DNA of 64,000 nucleotides from Dendrobium chrysotoxum (taxonomy: Eukaryota > Streptophyta > Magnoliopsida > Asparagales > Orchidaceae): positions 25,200,520 through 25,264,519 of the forward strand of contig CM034310.1 in NCBI GenBank assembly GCA_019925795.1, in the 5' to 3' direction. Shown here one piece after another: positions 1 through 12,420 of this stretch. Under the pieces are notes generated by a model. That model was given only the letters and a program-made list of their open reading frames with translations, did not search any database and was not told the DNA's origin. A program made the translations under genes and the position numbers. Positions within the stretch are counted from its first letter, which is position 1; every line of letters begins with the position of its first letter.

Positions 1-1133
1 AGTGTGAGAAGGAAACTAAGAGTTGTTCGAGCAAATAGATCTAGTACCTGAAAATTCAGAACATTTTGGTAGACAATCTTGGAGGGGATTATGCCAGCAA
101 TTTTATAACGGTTGTAGTTTGCTTCATCAGCTTCCTTAGTGAATCAAGGATTGATTGCCTAGAAGAGCTACCAGAAAGTGCTCAGGACATTTTACCACCA
201 GCCATTACAAGAGTAAGAGTGCAAGAGGGAAGTAAGGGTTTAGAAGAGTTGAAAGATGTGAAGAAAATGAAGAACCAGTTAATATTTATATAGGAATTGA
301 CATATCATACAGTACAATCATGAGATTATACTGGATGATTTTGTGCAATCAATTCATCAAAATGATTGATAAAAAAGGAAGTCATATTATACAGTATGAT
401 TAGACATCATATTGGATGATTAGACATAGGGCGATCATCTCAAGGAGTCAACCGGTATGATCGTTGACTGGCTATATCATCTAGTACGAATACGTGGATC
501 GTACATGATAATTTGCTATGTGGATCGTATAGTACGAAGTAGGAATCATACAAGACGATCACCAATAATTGATTGCTATGAACCATTAGATGTGATGTGA
601 TCAGAGAAGTGATGTTTTATTAAGATCATAAAGTATGATATGGATTATACTAGATGATGTCAACAAACATTGAAGAACTTAGAGAATGGAATGTGATGAT
701 AAAAAAGGGTTCAAAACAAAAATCAGGCAAAAATAATAGAAAATAGTTCAAAAAATATGATAAAAATAAGCATAAGATAAAATTAAAGTTTTTTTAATTG
801 ATTTGCTCCAGTAAATGATAAATTTACCTTATTTTTAGATTTAAAAACCAATAAAAAATGAATTGACAACGCTGAAATTCAGAAAGGTTAGAAAATTTGA
901 TTTTGTAAACCCTAGCTAGGACTCCTTCCAAGTTAAAATTCTTTCTAAATAAAAATCTAAATCAGAAAAGAAATTAGATAGGAAAAATAATCTTTTCAAA
1001 CTTCATTTCAGAAAAATATCTAATAGAATAATATTACAAAGTAATCAATCAAAAATCATGATTTTTAAATTCAAGTGTAGGAGATATCAATTGACACAGG
1101 GAGTGTTCTAAGATTTTAAGGATTTAAAAGAAA
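1..1133. repeat. AT-rich non-coding DNA, probable remnant of a Copia LTR or 3' flank
   Basis: No convincing gene. About 300-660 is rich in short imperfect palindromes built on GTAC/GATC words (for example GGATCGTA, ATAGTACGA, CATACAAGACGATC). The same kind of word recurs in the Copia LTR at 5450-6120, so this stretch may be a rearranged remnant of the opposite LTR of that element. I could not align a full second LTR. A 75-codon open frame at 66-293 resembles nothing I know and is not called. Confidence 0.35.
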
Positions 1134-1358
1134 GACAATCTAATTCATAGTGGGCTCATTCTATGCCTCTTTATCATCTTTTGGCGCACATTACGCATCT
1201 TTTAATTTTTTAAGCACTTTGTGCATCTTGTAATTATTTGGCTGTCATTGCGCATCTTTTCAGTTTTGGGCTTAATTTATGTTAGTTTGTTCAGTCATTG
1301 AGATGAAGGGAGCGTGGTTTACTTCTTTTTAAGTCCAAAACTGAAAAGAATATCTCCA
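1134..1358 (-). repeat. Tail of Copia relic downstream of integrase
   Basis: Read on the minus strand, this lies just beyond the integrase remnant. It has three imperfect copies of a GATGCGCAATG-like word (near 1180-1200, 1220, 1250) and no reverse transcriptase or RNase H similarity. The RT/RNase H part of pol is therefore missing, probably by deletion close to 1350. Confidence 0.4.
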
Positions 1359-2430
1359 TTATCTAGGCAGTGAATTTTCAAGTTCTATCCTTTCCTCCAG
1401 ATTTGCATATTCTACTTCTTGGGTCATTTCTACAACTTCTTCTTCTTCTACCCTAGACCCTCCAGAATTATCAAATTCATCAAATACAACATAAGCGGTC
1501 TCCTCTACCACCAATGTCTTTTTATTAAAAACTCTATAGGATTTTTCAATATTTGAGTACCCTAAGAACACTCCTTCATCAGATTTGAGGTCAAACTTTC
1601 CTAGTAGAGATTTTCCATTATTCAGAATGAACACTTCACATCCAAAGACATAAAGGTGAGAGAGGTTAGGTGTCCTATCTTTAAGGATTTTATAGGGTGT
1701 CTTGTTCAGCTTGGATCTAAGATTAACTCAATTTAAAACATAATAGGTTGTGTTTACCACTTCTACCTAGAAGTATTTAGGAAGTAAATATTTAGCTAAC
1801 ATGGCTCTAGTAGCTTCTACCAAAGTCCTGTTCTTTCTTTCAGCTACCCCATTCTGCTGAGGGATTCTATGAGCTAAAAAGTTGTGATCTATCCCTTTCT
1901 CCTTACAGTAACATTCAAATTTTTTATTTTCAAACTCTCCACCATAATCACTGTGAATTGTCAGAATTTCACAACCTAGCTTCCTCTGAATCCAAGTAGA
2001 GAATGATCTAAATTGCTTGAATGATTCACTTTTATGAGATAGGAATCAAACCCAAGTAAACCTCGAGTAATCATAAATAATCACATACCCAAATACTTTT
2101 CCTCCTAGACTTGTAGTGCTAACAGGTCCAAAAAGATCCATATGAAGGACTTCTAAAGGTTTGCTAGTGTTAATGTCCTTGATTGAGTGGAAGGAGGATT
2201 TGACTTACTTTCCTTACTGACAGGCTTCATAAAGGTAGTCCTTAGTAAACTCTAATTTGGGTATGTCTCTCACTAAGTTTTTTTGGGTGATTTTTCTAAG
2301 GTTTTTTATTCTTGCATGACACAATCTTCTATGTCATAACCAGGATTCATCAATAATAATTTTTAGGCAAAAAGAAGCAGCAGGTTTAACACAATTTAAA
2401 TCAAGCATATAAACATTATTGATTTGTTTT
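1359..2430 (-). pseudogene. Copia (Sirevirus-type) integrase remnant
   Basis: Minus-strand translation gives broken integrase similarity. Near 1830-2000 there is a core segment with the words HSDYGGEF and PQQNGVAERKNRTLVEATR, typical of the Copia DDE integrase. The open part 1359-1634 has KFDLKSDEGVFLGYS and YRVFNKKTLVVEE, the C-terminal integrase region of Copia elements, followed by a Glu-rich stretch. Stops and frame changes occur between the blocks. The normal product joins reverse-transcribed element DNA into the host chromosome; this copy cannot make it. Reverse transcriptase and RNase H, which should follow, are absent. Confidence 0.8.
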
Positions 2431-2432
2431 TC

Positions 2433-2760
2433 TTACAGCATAGTATTTTTATTTAAGCTTATAATATAGCTGGTAGATAAAAATTTAATGCTGAAGCCTT
2501 TATCATAGAATTGGCTTATACTAAGCAGGTTATATTTTAAGCCATCTATCGGTAAAATATTTTCAATGAGGAAATTTTTTGAGTTTCCAATGATACCTGA
2601 GCCCACCACTCTCCTATTGGTGTTATCTCTAAGTGTCATCTTGGCTCCTACCTTAGCCTCCAGCGAAATGAATTGATTTGCATCTCTAGTCATGTGCCTT
2701 AGACATCCACTGTCCAAGTATCACATACTCTCATGAGGCCTTTTGTGAGAGAATCCCTAC
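2433..2760 (-). pseudogene. Copia protease / GAG-pre-integrase remnant
   Basis: The open frame 2433-2717 starts with DSGCLRHMTRD, the Copia aspartic-protease site region (DSG plus HMTGD-like motif). It continues into YNLLSISQFYDKGFSIKF, the GAG-pre-integrase module that precedes the integrase zinc finger. Its order between gag (higher coordinates) and integrase (lower coordinates) is as expected for a minus-strand Copia element. The upstream linker (2760-3095) is disrupted. Confidence 0.8.
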
Positions 2761-3094
2761 AAAATCATCAGTGGTCAGATTTGGGAACCCAAATAAGTTT
2801 GGGTTCCACCTTATGTAATGTGGGATGAAATGCTTACATGTTATACTGTGAATTATACAATTTTGGTCTCCACACCAAATGTGCTCTACGGTGGATAGTG
2901 CAAGTGTGGGAGATATGTCCTAGCATGCCACAAGTAAAATATCTAATACCAAGAAAAGGATTTACTAATCTATGTGGGTTATGGTGCCTCTTCCTAGGTT
3001 TGAATGATGCATGTTATGGTGATGGATTATGTAACTGTGTAAGTATATGTGATATTTTATTTTCTTTGAAAGTATTTAATTTGACTTATAAAAA

Positions 3095-4554
3095 TTAGTT
3101 TGTACTTTCAAGAATTAATTTTTTAATTTTTAATGCATGCTCCCTATCATTAGATTCATCTAAACATGCCTTTAATTTCTTAAATGAATCTTCTAAATCA
3201 ATATGGGATGCTTTTAAAGAATTATGCTTATCAGTTAAATCAAGATGCTTCTTGTTTAAAGTATCAAATTCATCTAATAAAATCATGTGATTACTATCCA
3301 AAGTGGAATTATCTTTTCTGAGGCATTCATGCTCTTTCTATAGATTTGAAAAGTCAGATATAAGGCTTGCATGAAATTTCTTGAGCTTCCTATATATAGT
3401 ATGGATTTTTTTAGAAACTTTAAATAATTTATTATAGGAAAGCTTACATACCTCCTCTTGATCAAAATGATCAAGATGGTTATCTGCCATTAAGCACAGG
3501 TTAGTTACCTTCTCTTATACTTCTGTTTCAGATGAGTCTGAACTAGAGTCTACCCAGAAAGCCTTCTAAGTCCTTTGCTTGCCCTTTTTGAACTTAAATT
3601 TTTCTTCACCCTTCTCCTTGATTGGGTGAGTTTTCAAATTTAGGCAATCCAACTTCAAGTGCCCTGGCTTCCTGTATTTAAAATAGATAACATCAGCAAA
3701 AACCTTAGAATTTTATTAGCTTTACCTCTATTCCATTACTGACAATACTTTTGCTTTTACTTTAGAATGCTTTTAAATTGCCTTGTCATCAGTGCAATGT
3801 CATCATCATCATTAGGTACAGAATTATCACTATCAGAATCGTTAGCCTTTAAGGCTATAATTTTCTCCTTTCTCTTTTAACCTGCATCAAGCTGTCTTTG
3901 ACTCACTCCTTGCTCGTGGGAAATGAGTGATCCAAGTAAGTTATCAATAGTGCAAACATTCAGATCCTTATATTTAGTAATAATAGTAATTTTTGCATCA
4001 TAGGAAGCATGTAAGCAACATAAGATCTTGTTAACTTTTTTATAGTTAGTAAGTTATCTTCCTACGACATGCAAGGAAGTAACAATCTGAGTGAACATAA
4101 TATACATTTCAAAAATTGATTCACTAGGTTTCATGCAAAAGAGTTTATAATCATGGAGCAGAATATTTAACCTAGATTATTTTACTTTATTTGTTCCTTC
4201 ATAAGTTATGCAGAGTTTCTCCCAAATCTCCTTACCAGTAGTGCAAGTAGAAACACACATGTAATCTTCATTTTCTAAAGCACGAAAAAAATAGTTTAAA
4301 TATTTTGCATTCAATTGGGCTAAATATCTATCTTCTATACTCTATTCACAAAAAGGAAGTTTAGTTTTAATGTCATTAACCAAGCATGAAGGTGCAGAAT
4401 ATCCTTCTTGAAATAACATCCACATGCAATAATCTATAGAATACAAAAAGGTAGACATGTGAATTTTTCAAAAATCAAAAAGAATATTATCAAATAAAGG
4501 TGGTCGTGTGATTGAATATCCTTCTGCATTATTACAATTTTTAAAGTTAGCCAT
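3095..4554 (-). pseudogene. Copia (Sirevirus-type) gag remnant
   Basis: A start codon at 4554 (minus) opens MANFKNCNNAEGYSITRPP, a typical Copia gag start placed 36 bp from the primer binding site. Downstream are broken gag helices, then a degraded zinc knuckle around 3640-3690 (KYRKPGHLKLDC, lacking its first two cysteines). An acidic Ser/Asp stretch (about 3530-3560) and a coiled-coil-like region (3095-3470, LDEFDTLNKKHLDLTDKH) follow. The long gag with a C-terminal coiled coil fits the Sirevirus group. Several stops and frame breaks make it non-functional. Gag would form the cytoplasmic virus-like particle. Confidence 0.75.
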
Positions 4555-4590
4555 TGATCTTTTTTTAGAAGTTTTCTAAAACTTAATTTA

Positions 4591-4610
4591 TGAATCTCAC
4601 TCTGATACCA
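4591..4610 (-). other. Copia primer binding site (initiator tRNA-Met type)
   Basis: The minus strand reads TGGTATCAGAGTGAGATTCA. The first 11-12 bases are the classic plant Copia primer binding site complementary to the 3' end of initiator tRNA-Met. It sits 2 bp from the inner LTR edge and 36 bp before the gag start, which fixes the orientation of the element. Confidence 0.85.
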
Positions 4611-4612
4611 CT

Positions 4613-5294
4613 TGAAAGTTCATAAAAGTTATTAAACCTTTAAGAAAAAGCCCAAGGCTAACTAAGAGGGGGGGTGAATTGGTTATTTTAAAAATTACTT
4701 AAAGCAAAAAGAAAAATCTTTTTATCTTTTTAAATATTTTAAAACAAACAAGTTTATCCCACAATACAGAAGTAGATTAAGTTTACAACAATCAGACATT
4801 TCAACCATGCTAAAATCACAAACGAGTGCGAAAATTAAAATGTGGAAATATAAAAGAATGAATACACCAAATTTTATAGTGTTTCAATCAAATCTGGCCT
4901 ACGTCCACTCCCCGGAGGCCTCCTTCGAGTATTGTACTAAACTTTTTAGTTTCTCTCCTTTAGGCCCCACAGCTAGGCAGAGAAGTCCTTAAAAAAATCT
5001 CTTCCACCAACCTGGTGAGGTAAAGCACCCTGAATCTTTTTCACTCTCCTCATAAAGTCAGAGAACATGAATCCTTTTACTCCCTCCTAGAGTAGGCAGA
5101 GAATCTAAATCCTTTTACTCCCTCTTAAAGTAGGCAGAAAACCTGAATCTGATGTTGAAGAATGTCTCCCAAGAGCCACCAAGGAATCATGAAAGCAGCT
5201 TGAAGAAGATGATGAAAACTTTGCTTGGAATAACCTTTGTGAATCCCTCACAACTTCCCCTCACAAGAATATCTCTCTTTCTTCTCTCCCAAAG

Positions 5295-5325
<31 letters not shown>

Positions 5326-6391
5326 CTCTAAGCGCTCTCTTAAAATAAGTCAACAACAAAAGATCTCTCACAAGATAATGTAATAGCTTAAATAGAGAGC
5401 CTCTACAAGAAGCTCTAATTTTCAATTTGCCCTCAAATATTGTCCAGTGTGATCATTAGATCGTCATGTACGATTAGTACAAAATAGCCCTTTCAGACAG
5501 TATAATTTACGTTGTCCTATACAATTAGTTTAAGTATTTATTTTGATCGTCCCGTATGATTCTGTGATCGTACTATATGATTAGTTTAAGATATTGTACT
5601 GATCATCTAATACGACAGGCGACGATGGGAAATAATTTAAATATCATCCCAAACATCTCTCAGGTAATCCTGTATGATCTCCCTGTATGGTTAAAAGAAA
5701 AAATCATAGTTTTTTATCTTGGATGATGCTGGATGATCAAGTATTATCTCATGTATCTCTCGGGTCGTCCAATACGATCGTTACCGATCATCCTATATGA
5801 TCTGATCGATTAATTCTATCATAATTAGTCCCCTAATCACATGATCAATTTAGACATAATTATCATAAATTATCCAGTATGATTTACAACATCCTGTACG
5901 ATTAGAATAAAAGTTGAATATTAAAATATTGCCTAAATCATGATTGGCAGTTATTTTTCTTAATCTTAACTGATCATCTTGTACAATATGAATCATATAG
6001 TACAATTAGTTTAATCACTCTTAATTAACAAAGGTACCCTAATTAGGGTTTTCTATTTTAATTGATCGTCTAATATGATATACATCGTATTGTACAATTA
6101 GTTCAAAAATTAAAAATTTCTCTAACTCACCAACTCACTCCCTTGAGTGTGTGTGTTTGTAAGGTTACTCAATCTAGTGTCCACCAGATATATGATTTAA
6201 CTCAAGAAAGGAAAAAAGTATATTGAAATTGAAATTACAGATAGACTTAACCCTAGTCTACCCAATCTTAAGCTGATTGACATTGCTTGTGGACTTGTGG
6301 ACCTGAAATATTAGTAAGCAGAGCAACAAAATAGATATACAATAATAACAGTGATAAGAAAATAATAATGTTTGTTATCATCAAAATCACA
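4613..6391 (-). repeat. Copia 5' LTR (about 1.8 kb)
   Basis: In minus orientation the LTR would start TGTGATTTTGATGATAACAA at 6391 and end ...TTTCA at 4613, next to the primer binding site. The TGATGATAACAAA start is common in Sirevirus-like LTRs. The LTR contains a (CT)n tract, and at 5450-6120 a field of about a dozen imperfect palindromes of the type ATCGTACTATATGATTAG. The partner LTR was not identified with confidence. Confidence 0.7.
5295..5321. repeat. (CT)n microsatellite
   Basis: An uninterrupted run of about 13 CT units inside the Copia LTR. In minus orientation it is a GA run. Confidence 0.95.
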
Positions 6392-8317
6392 ATACTAGTG
6401 CCCAGATTTGTAACATCTATTATATACAAAAAAGTTATGTCGATAAGTTATGAGAAAATATATTTTTATAGATTTATGATAGAGAAATCTGTCAAACTCA
6501 AAAATATTAAAAATTAAAATTAGATTTGGGTTACTTACAATGAATAGAAGAAATCTTTGAACAAAATTGATGGATAAAAAAAGCTCTGAATAACCTTCTC
6601 TCTCCTCCCAATTTCTCCATTCTTTCGCAAGGCATGATACAAAAATTCAAAATTTTCATTTAAAAAAAAAATATTTCAAAATTTTAAGTTATTATAACGA
6701 GCGGGCGAGGTTGAGGCCATGAGCGAGTAAGGGGGCAAGCACGACTTCTTGAATGCTAGTGCGAGCGTAATACAAGCACGGATCCAGGCATGATGCAAGA
6801 ATTAGTGTGAGGTTATTAGTGCAAGCATGGGCTGAGGGGAAAGCGCGAGGGAGGGGGGACTATGGGTTGGAAGATGCAAGTCAAATTCAGGTCATTTTTG
6901 GGTTAACGAGTTGGCCCAAATATGACCCAATTATTTAAATGGGTCATAAATAAGGACCAAAACATGACCCATTTAGTAAATTTGTCAACCCAAAACTGGA
7001 TTTTTTTGGATCAGGTTTTTGGGCCTTTGAATAAGATAAATTAATTACTAGTAATTCACCTTTTGTTTCTTTAGACAAATTTACATAGCCAATATTATGC
7101 TATCTCGAGAGATAGACTAATGCTTCACTATCTACCTAAAAAGATAAAAGAATTTTATTTTTATAATTAAATTTAGCATAGGAAATGTGAAATTTATCCT
7201 GAAGGAAAAAATCCACATTCACCTTCATTTTGATTATGAAATTAACCAAGGAATAAGTTTTAATTTGCCTCCAAAGATGTTTTCCTTGCTTTAGTAAACT
7301 AAAGAAGAGTTTATTTATACTGGATTCTAGACTCCCTATAGAGGCAAGCCTCTATAATCATTTTTAAAGAGAAAACTCTTAATTAAAGTGAGGATTATAC
7401 TTTTTAAATATATGAAGATTTGATTATAAATTTGAGTTTAAAAGCCAAATGATTAATTTATCTTTTTAGAAGAAATTTAAATATTAAAATTTTTATTTAG
7501 GATTTAGAGGAAACAATGAGGGGTGTATAATCTGGGCTTATTCTTGCCTATGGTGAGTTATCAACTAACATCCTAAAAACAATAAATTGCCTTATGAACT
7601 CAAGATAGGATGGTTTTGATCCTAAGGAATCAATGATTTTAATTCAGAAAGTTCAATTAAGACTATACAATATATAAATACATCTAACTAGTATCATGTA
7701 TGATGTATGAAGTAAAAGTATAAATAAAATATTTATTTATTTATTTGAAGCATAAATACAACTCAGTTTCTGTATAGAAGTAAGGTGGCCAAGTTCCACC
7801 ACAACAAACTTGAATTTCTATTCCTATTAATGAAGTAGGTTTAAATATGTTTGCTTATTATCTTTTGGCTCCAAATCTCCTATAGGATTTCAAAAGACAA
7901 TGTCTCTCAAAGAAAGATAAGACATTTCCTTTTGGAGTTCTCTGTACGTATAAGCAAGCACCTCAAACCTTTACAAGTCTTTGAATTTATATAATTCAAT
8001 CTAAATATATTCTACATACTTTACATTTATATTTGACTCTTTCATTTACATTTATACCTAGGTACATTCTACTTTTCTTTTTATTTTTACAAGCAAGTCT
8101 AAATACATTTCACTTTGCTCTTTTTTTTTTGTAACAAACAAATAATTGCAACACATAAATGTAATGCATATATGGGTGCAATGTAGGTGTATACAATTTA
8201 ACAAATTTAAGTATAACAACAGAAAAATAATCATATTTGGTATGACATTCATAGTGCAGAAAGTAAATAAATATACAAATGACATCATCTAGGTAAAGGT
8301 ATCCGCATCACATCAAA
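6392..8317. other. AT-rich non-coding stretch, unassigned
   Basis: No gene recognised. It holds a more GC-rich patch at 6700-6860 with repeated GCGAG/AAGCACG words, and a cluster of TGACCC / GGGTCA inverted words at 6890-7020 of the kind seen near ends of plant DNA transposons. A 9 bp perfect stem (TATAGAGGC, 2 bp gap, GCCTCTATA) lies at 7337-7356. None was enough for a classification. Confidence 0.4.
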
Positions 8318-11025
8318 ACACGCTAACGACCTAGCCTAAAGTTAGAATCAGTGGTCCTAGCAAACAAGTTCTACAATGTGTGCGGGGCCTGTGTGGCTTT
8401 GATATGCCTTAGAAGGTTTGATGTTTAAGTTCTTTAGATTTAAAGTTATTTTTTGGTTATAAGCTAAAGAAGATTTTTGTTGAAATTAAAGTTTTAACTT
8501 TTGGAATTTTATTAATTAAATTTTAATGTATTTATTTATTTGATTTAATTTATTTTAGGTTTTAAAGAATTATGTTAATTAATAGTTCAAAGTGTAACAA
8601 CCATTAACTACTAATTCTTAATGCTCATAATTGTAATGCTATTATTCTCTGATAAAGGATAGAATGATTGCATATGCTCCTTGAGATTTATTTAAGTCTT
8701 ATAAATCAAATGCATGTATGCCCTCCAAAAAAATTATAAATAATGAAAAAGGTTTTGATTTATTAAGGATCATTAAAGATTAATTGAAACAAGTGGTATA
8801 TGTTGTCATATCAGAGCCCTGAGGCCTATTTCATTGTCCTACGGACTAGTAGGCGCCATGCGTGCTCGGATTTCTAAACAATATATCATATTTTCTTATA
8901 TTGATTTTGTAAATTTAAATTTATAAAGGCTTTAGTATATTAAGGATTTATATAAAGACTTAGTAATACAATGCCCTTCTGCCTTCCAAAAGGAGGTGAA
9001 CATAATGCAAAAAAACCTTTAATTTAATTATTTAATAATTATTTAATAAATTAACTTAATTAAATTAGATTTAAATTAGATGAATTGTTAAATTAAATTT
9101 AATTTTAATTAACTAAAACTTCATTAAATTTTCATTGATTTTTATTTAATTTATTTGAATTTTTATTGATTTATTTAATTTTATTTAATTTTTTTAATTT
9201 AAGTTTTATTAAATTTATTTAATTTTTTATTTGACTTTATTATAATTAGTTAATTATTTAAATCTCTCCTTATAGAAGGAATTTGGAATTGGGTTTTGAT
9301 TAATCAAATCAATCTCAAATGTTCATGAGATTGGTGCCATTGGTTAAGGATAACTAAAAGATCAATCCTTAAAAAATTGGGATTAATATGATTAATATTT
9401 AAATTTATATGATTTTATGTAATTATTATTTAATTAAGGGTTAATTTTAAATCAATTTAATTTTAACTAAAATTGGGGATTGATTTTAATTTTATCTAAT
9501 TTTAGGGTTGAGGGTAATTTATTTTAGATTTTTATAATTTTTATTTGATTTATTATGAATTTCAAAAAAATCATCCCCAAAATAAGGGCTGATTTTAGGG
9601 TTAGTTAATTAAGTGCCTTAATGACTTTCAATTAAGATAAAATTAATTCCTAGGATTCATCATATTACTAAGTGTGCAAGATTTGAGTTTCATCTCTATT
9701 GCATGTCATTAGAATTTACTAGAATTTTTCTAAGCTATCTATACATAACCCTAAGTTGATATACCTAGGTGTCTCTTCTGTTCAATTGGACTAGTAATCA
9801 ATGTTAACTAACCCTTGCAATAATGTAAACAATTCACCAAAATTCGGTGACCTAATTCTAAATGCATTGAGAGAATTAATTTTCCAAAATTATAGGTCAA
9901 ATAATGACTTAGGACTCTGAAAAAATTAATTACATAACTCTGGGATTTCACCAAGCCCAGGGAAAATTAGGGGATGTAGGGAATATCCTCTAGTTTATAC
10001 TGTCCAAATTTGAGCCCTATATAATGCATGGAAGGGGAATAATTAAAGAAAATTGGGGGTGATTCAAATGCAAATTACTCTCCAAATATTAGTCAAATTA
10101 CTTTAATTTTATTTTAAAAATATAGAGCTCATCATCTTGGTTCCATAGAGCCTAAGATCACTAAATTGGTTTAGAAATAAATTTTCTATGAATTCTTTTA
10201 GTTTATGGAAGTTTTTTAAATTAAAAAAATGAATTTTATTAAAAATAGTGGCGGTGGTGCAATGGCGATCAACCATGTGGCGGCACATGATAGATCATGT
10301 GGATTGGAGCAATAATTGCCCTTCATTGGTACGATGGTGGTGGCAACTGTCATACATGTAGGCACTACGTGGTTTCACTTATCTACATCAGCGCCGATCT
10401 TAGTTGTTCGATACCGCAAGGTTTGGATGGACGTTCATATCAAGCCGGATAGGATTTGGTGCAACATGCATGGTTTTTGGTCTGATCAGATGATCCGTCT
10501 GATGAGATATGGCTCGTCCAATCAAAAATGGATGGTTCAGATTTCATCTTCTTCCTTCAGAACAAATTTCTTAAAGAATTTTCTTTTGCTTGTTGTGAAG
10601 TATTTATTTAACCTAATTTAATGAAATTTTAAGGGTTTGTTTATGTTCATATAAATCCCTTATATATGAATTTTGGGGGCTTGATATGGCTATTTTAAAT
10701 GTTATTTGAAACCCTAGTTTAAGATTAGGTTTTAAAAAATACCTCTAACCAGTGGATAAAAGGGGATGTTCTTGGTCCTGTTCTCTTCCTTGGAGCTTGA
10801 AGGACAACTTCTATGAAGGGGTCTACACTATAGGAGTCTAGATTTGAAGTTTTAATGTCCTTAAAGATGAAGCTATATGTGAGACTTAGATGTTCTTACC
10901 AATAAGCTTTCAAGGCCTGGAAGTGGTTGGGATGTAAGGAAGAATACTCTAGGAGTGAAAATGGAAGTAATGGGGACTCTGGAAATAGTTTTGGATGGGG
11001 AGATATGTTGAAATGTGTGTTTTAG

Positions 11026-11079
11026 GCAAGGGCAAATCTAGCTTCTTTTTTTAGGGTGGGAAAAATTTTATTAAACAAC

Positions 11080-11110
<31 letters not shown>

Positions 11111-12420
11111 TATTATTATTAAATAGTAATAATAATAAAATAATTTTAAAAAAATAACCATTATAATGATGTCATCATATGAATTGGCTGGATTATAGAT
11201 TAGAAAATGCAAACTATTTTATCATTTCAAGCATTAACAATCTTCCAGTATGCTCAAAGGGTGCAAAGAGAGCACAATATCTTTATCCCTAACTACCTAG
11301 TTTGGTTGAAAAATTTTAGGAATCTCATATTACTACAAGCAAATAATCTAAATTTTCAGTAAATTAAAGGAATTTCACTTTGAAATAAATATTCTGCACT
11401 TAAGGGTAACATCAAAGCATAACAAGAACAATTTCCCTTCAAATCCATTTCAACAGAACCGTATGAAACCAGTAACTTCACTCATAGATCCAAACCAGTT
11501 TTCGATTGCAAAGCAGTGAGTATCACACTAGACCAGTGTGAGTATCGCACTAGTTCAACAAATAAAATCAGATCTCCACTAAAACCTTACCGACACCCAA
11601 AAGAGAAAAAATGAGATTTTGTAAATTGGTTCTTAACAAAAAGACGATCAAACAGATGCAATGCTTAAAGTATCAAAAAATGTGGAAGAAACCACTAACC
11701 AAAAGCTAAATGAGGGGAATTTGCATCACTGCTCATTCCCTCAGCTCATCAAGGCCACAAATCGGTAGTTATTTGCGTCTCTTTCTCTATCAATCACCTC
11801 TCTTCCCTGAGATTCCTCTTTTCTTTTTCTTTTTTCTTGTCATTAAGTGCTGGTTGCAGTAGGCAATAAGATCAAAGAGAAGAAAAAATATAAAAAAATC
11901 CAAAAAGAGGAGGAAGAAGGCAAAGAAGGACAAAACAATCAATGCAGTGGAAATCTTGCAAATGATCCCACACAGTTCCAAGCACGCGGCAAATAAAAAA
12001 CTGTTTGATTAGATAAAAGCTACCTTCAATGAGCGGGAATGCCAGCTGCAACAGTGCGACTACGAAGATAGCGAAGATGAAGGTGGCAGCCCGTAAGAAT
12101 ATCGAAGGGATGAAGGCTACAAGTCTGCGGTTGCGAAGAGCCAATTAGCCGAAGAAGGAGATTAGTTGTGAAGACAAGGGCTGCAGCTGCGGTCTGCGAA
12201 GACGATTAATGAAGGCTTCAAAGATTAAGGCGGCAACCTCTTCAAGGTGGCTGGGAAGACACGATTCACAAACGGATGGAGGGATGGGCAGCCATGCTCA
12301 GGATTAGGGAAAAAATTATTTTTGAGGGGGCATAATTCCAAAAAGACCCCTCTTTTCCATTATATATTTTTTTTGAGGGTGGGTATTTGCCCATCCTGAC
12401 TTGTGCAAGGATCCGCCCGT
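11026..12420. mobile_element. Possible hAT-type non-autonomous transposon inside copy C
   Basis: The left edge reads AAGGGCAAATCTAGC and the right edge, reverse-complemented, ACGGGCGGATCCTTGC: a weak terminal inverted repeat of the GGGCGGATCTA kind common at plant hAT-like MITE ends. Subterminal AGGGTGGG words occur at both ends. The insert separates parts of copy C that are adjacent in copies A and B. Inside are a (TAA)n tract (about 11080-11107) and a purine-rich region (12020-12290) with repeated GAAGACG/CGGCAACC words but no recognisable protein. The flanks (GTGTTTTAGG / GTGGTTTTGG) are only suggestive of a target duplication. Confidence 0.4.
11079..11108. repeat. (TAA/ATA)n microsatellite
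   Basis: About nine AAT-type units in tandem, followed by a more degenerate AT-rich continuation to about 11150. Confidence 0.9.

Noticed and set aside
66..293. 75-codon open frame at the left edge
   Set aside because: No recognisable motif, no context, and it lies in probable LTR-derived DNA.
2838..3098. 86-codon plus-strand frame
   Set aside because: It is antisense to the Copia gag/protease linker and has no similarity of its own.
10316..10621. 101-codon plus-strand frame
   Set aside because: It lies in the GC-richer part of inverted Tat-like LTR copy C; the equivalent parts of copies A and B are not conserved as protein.
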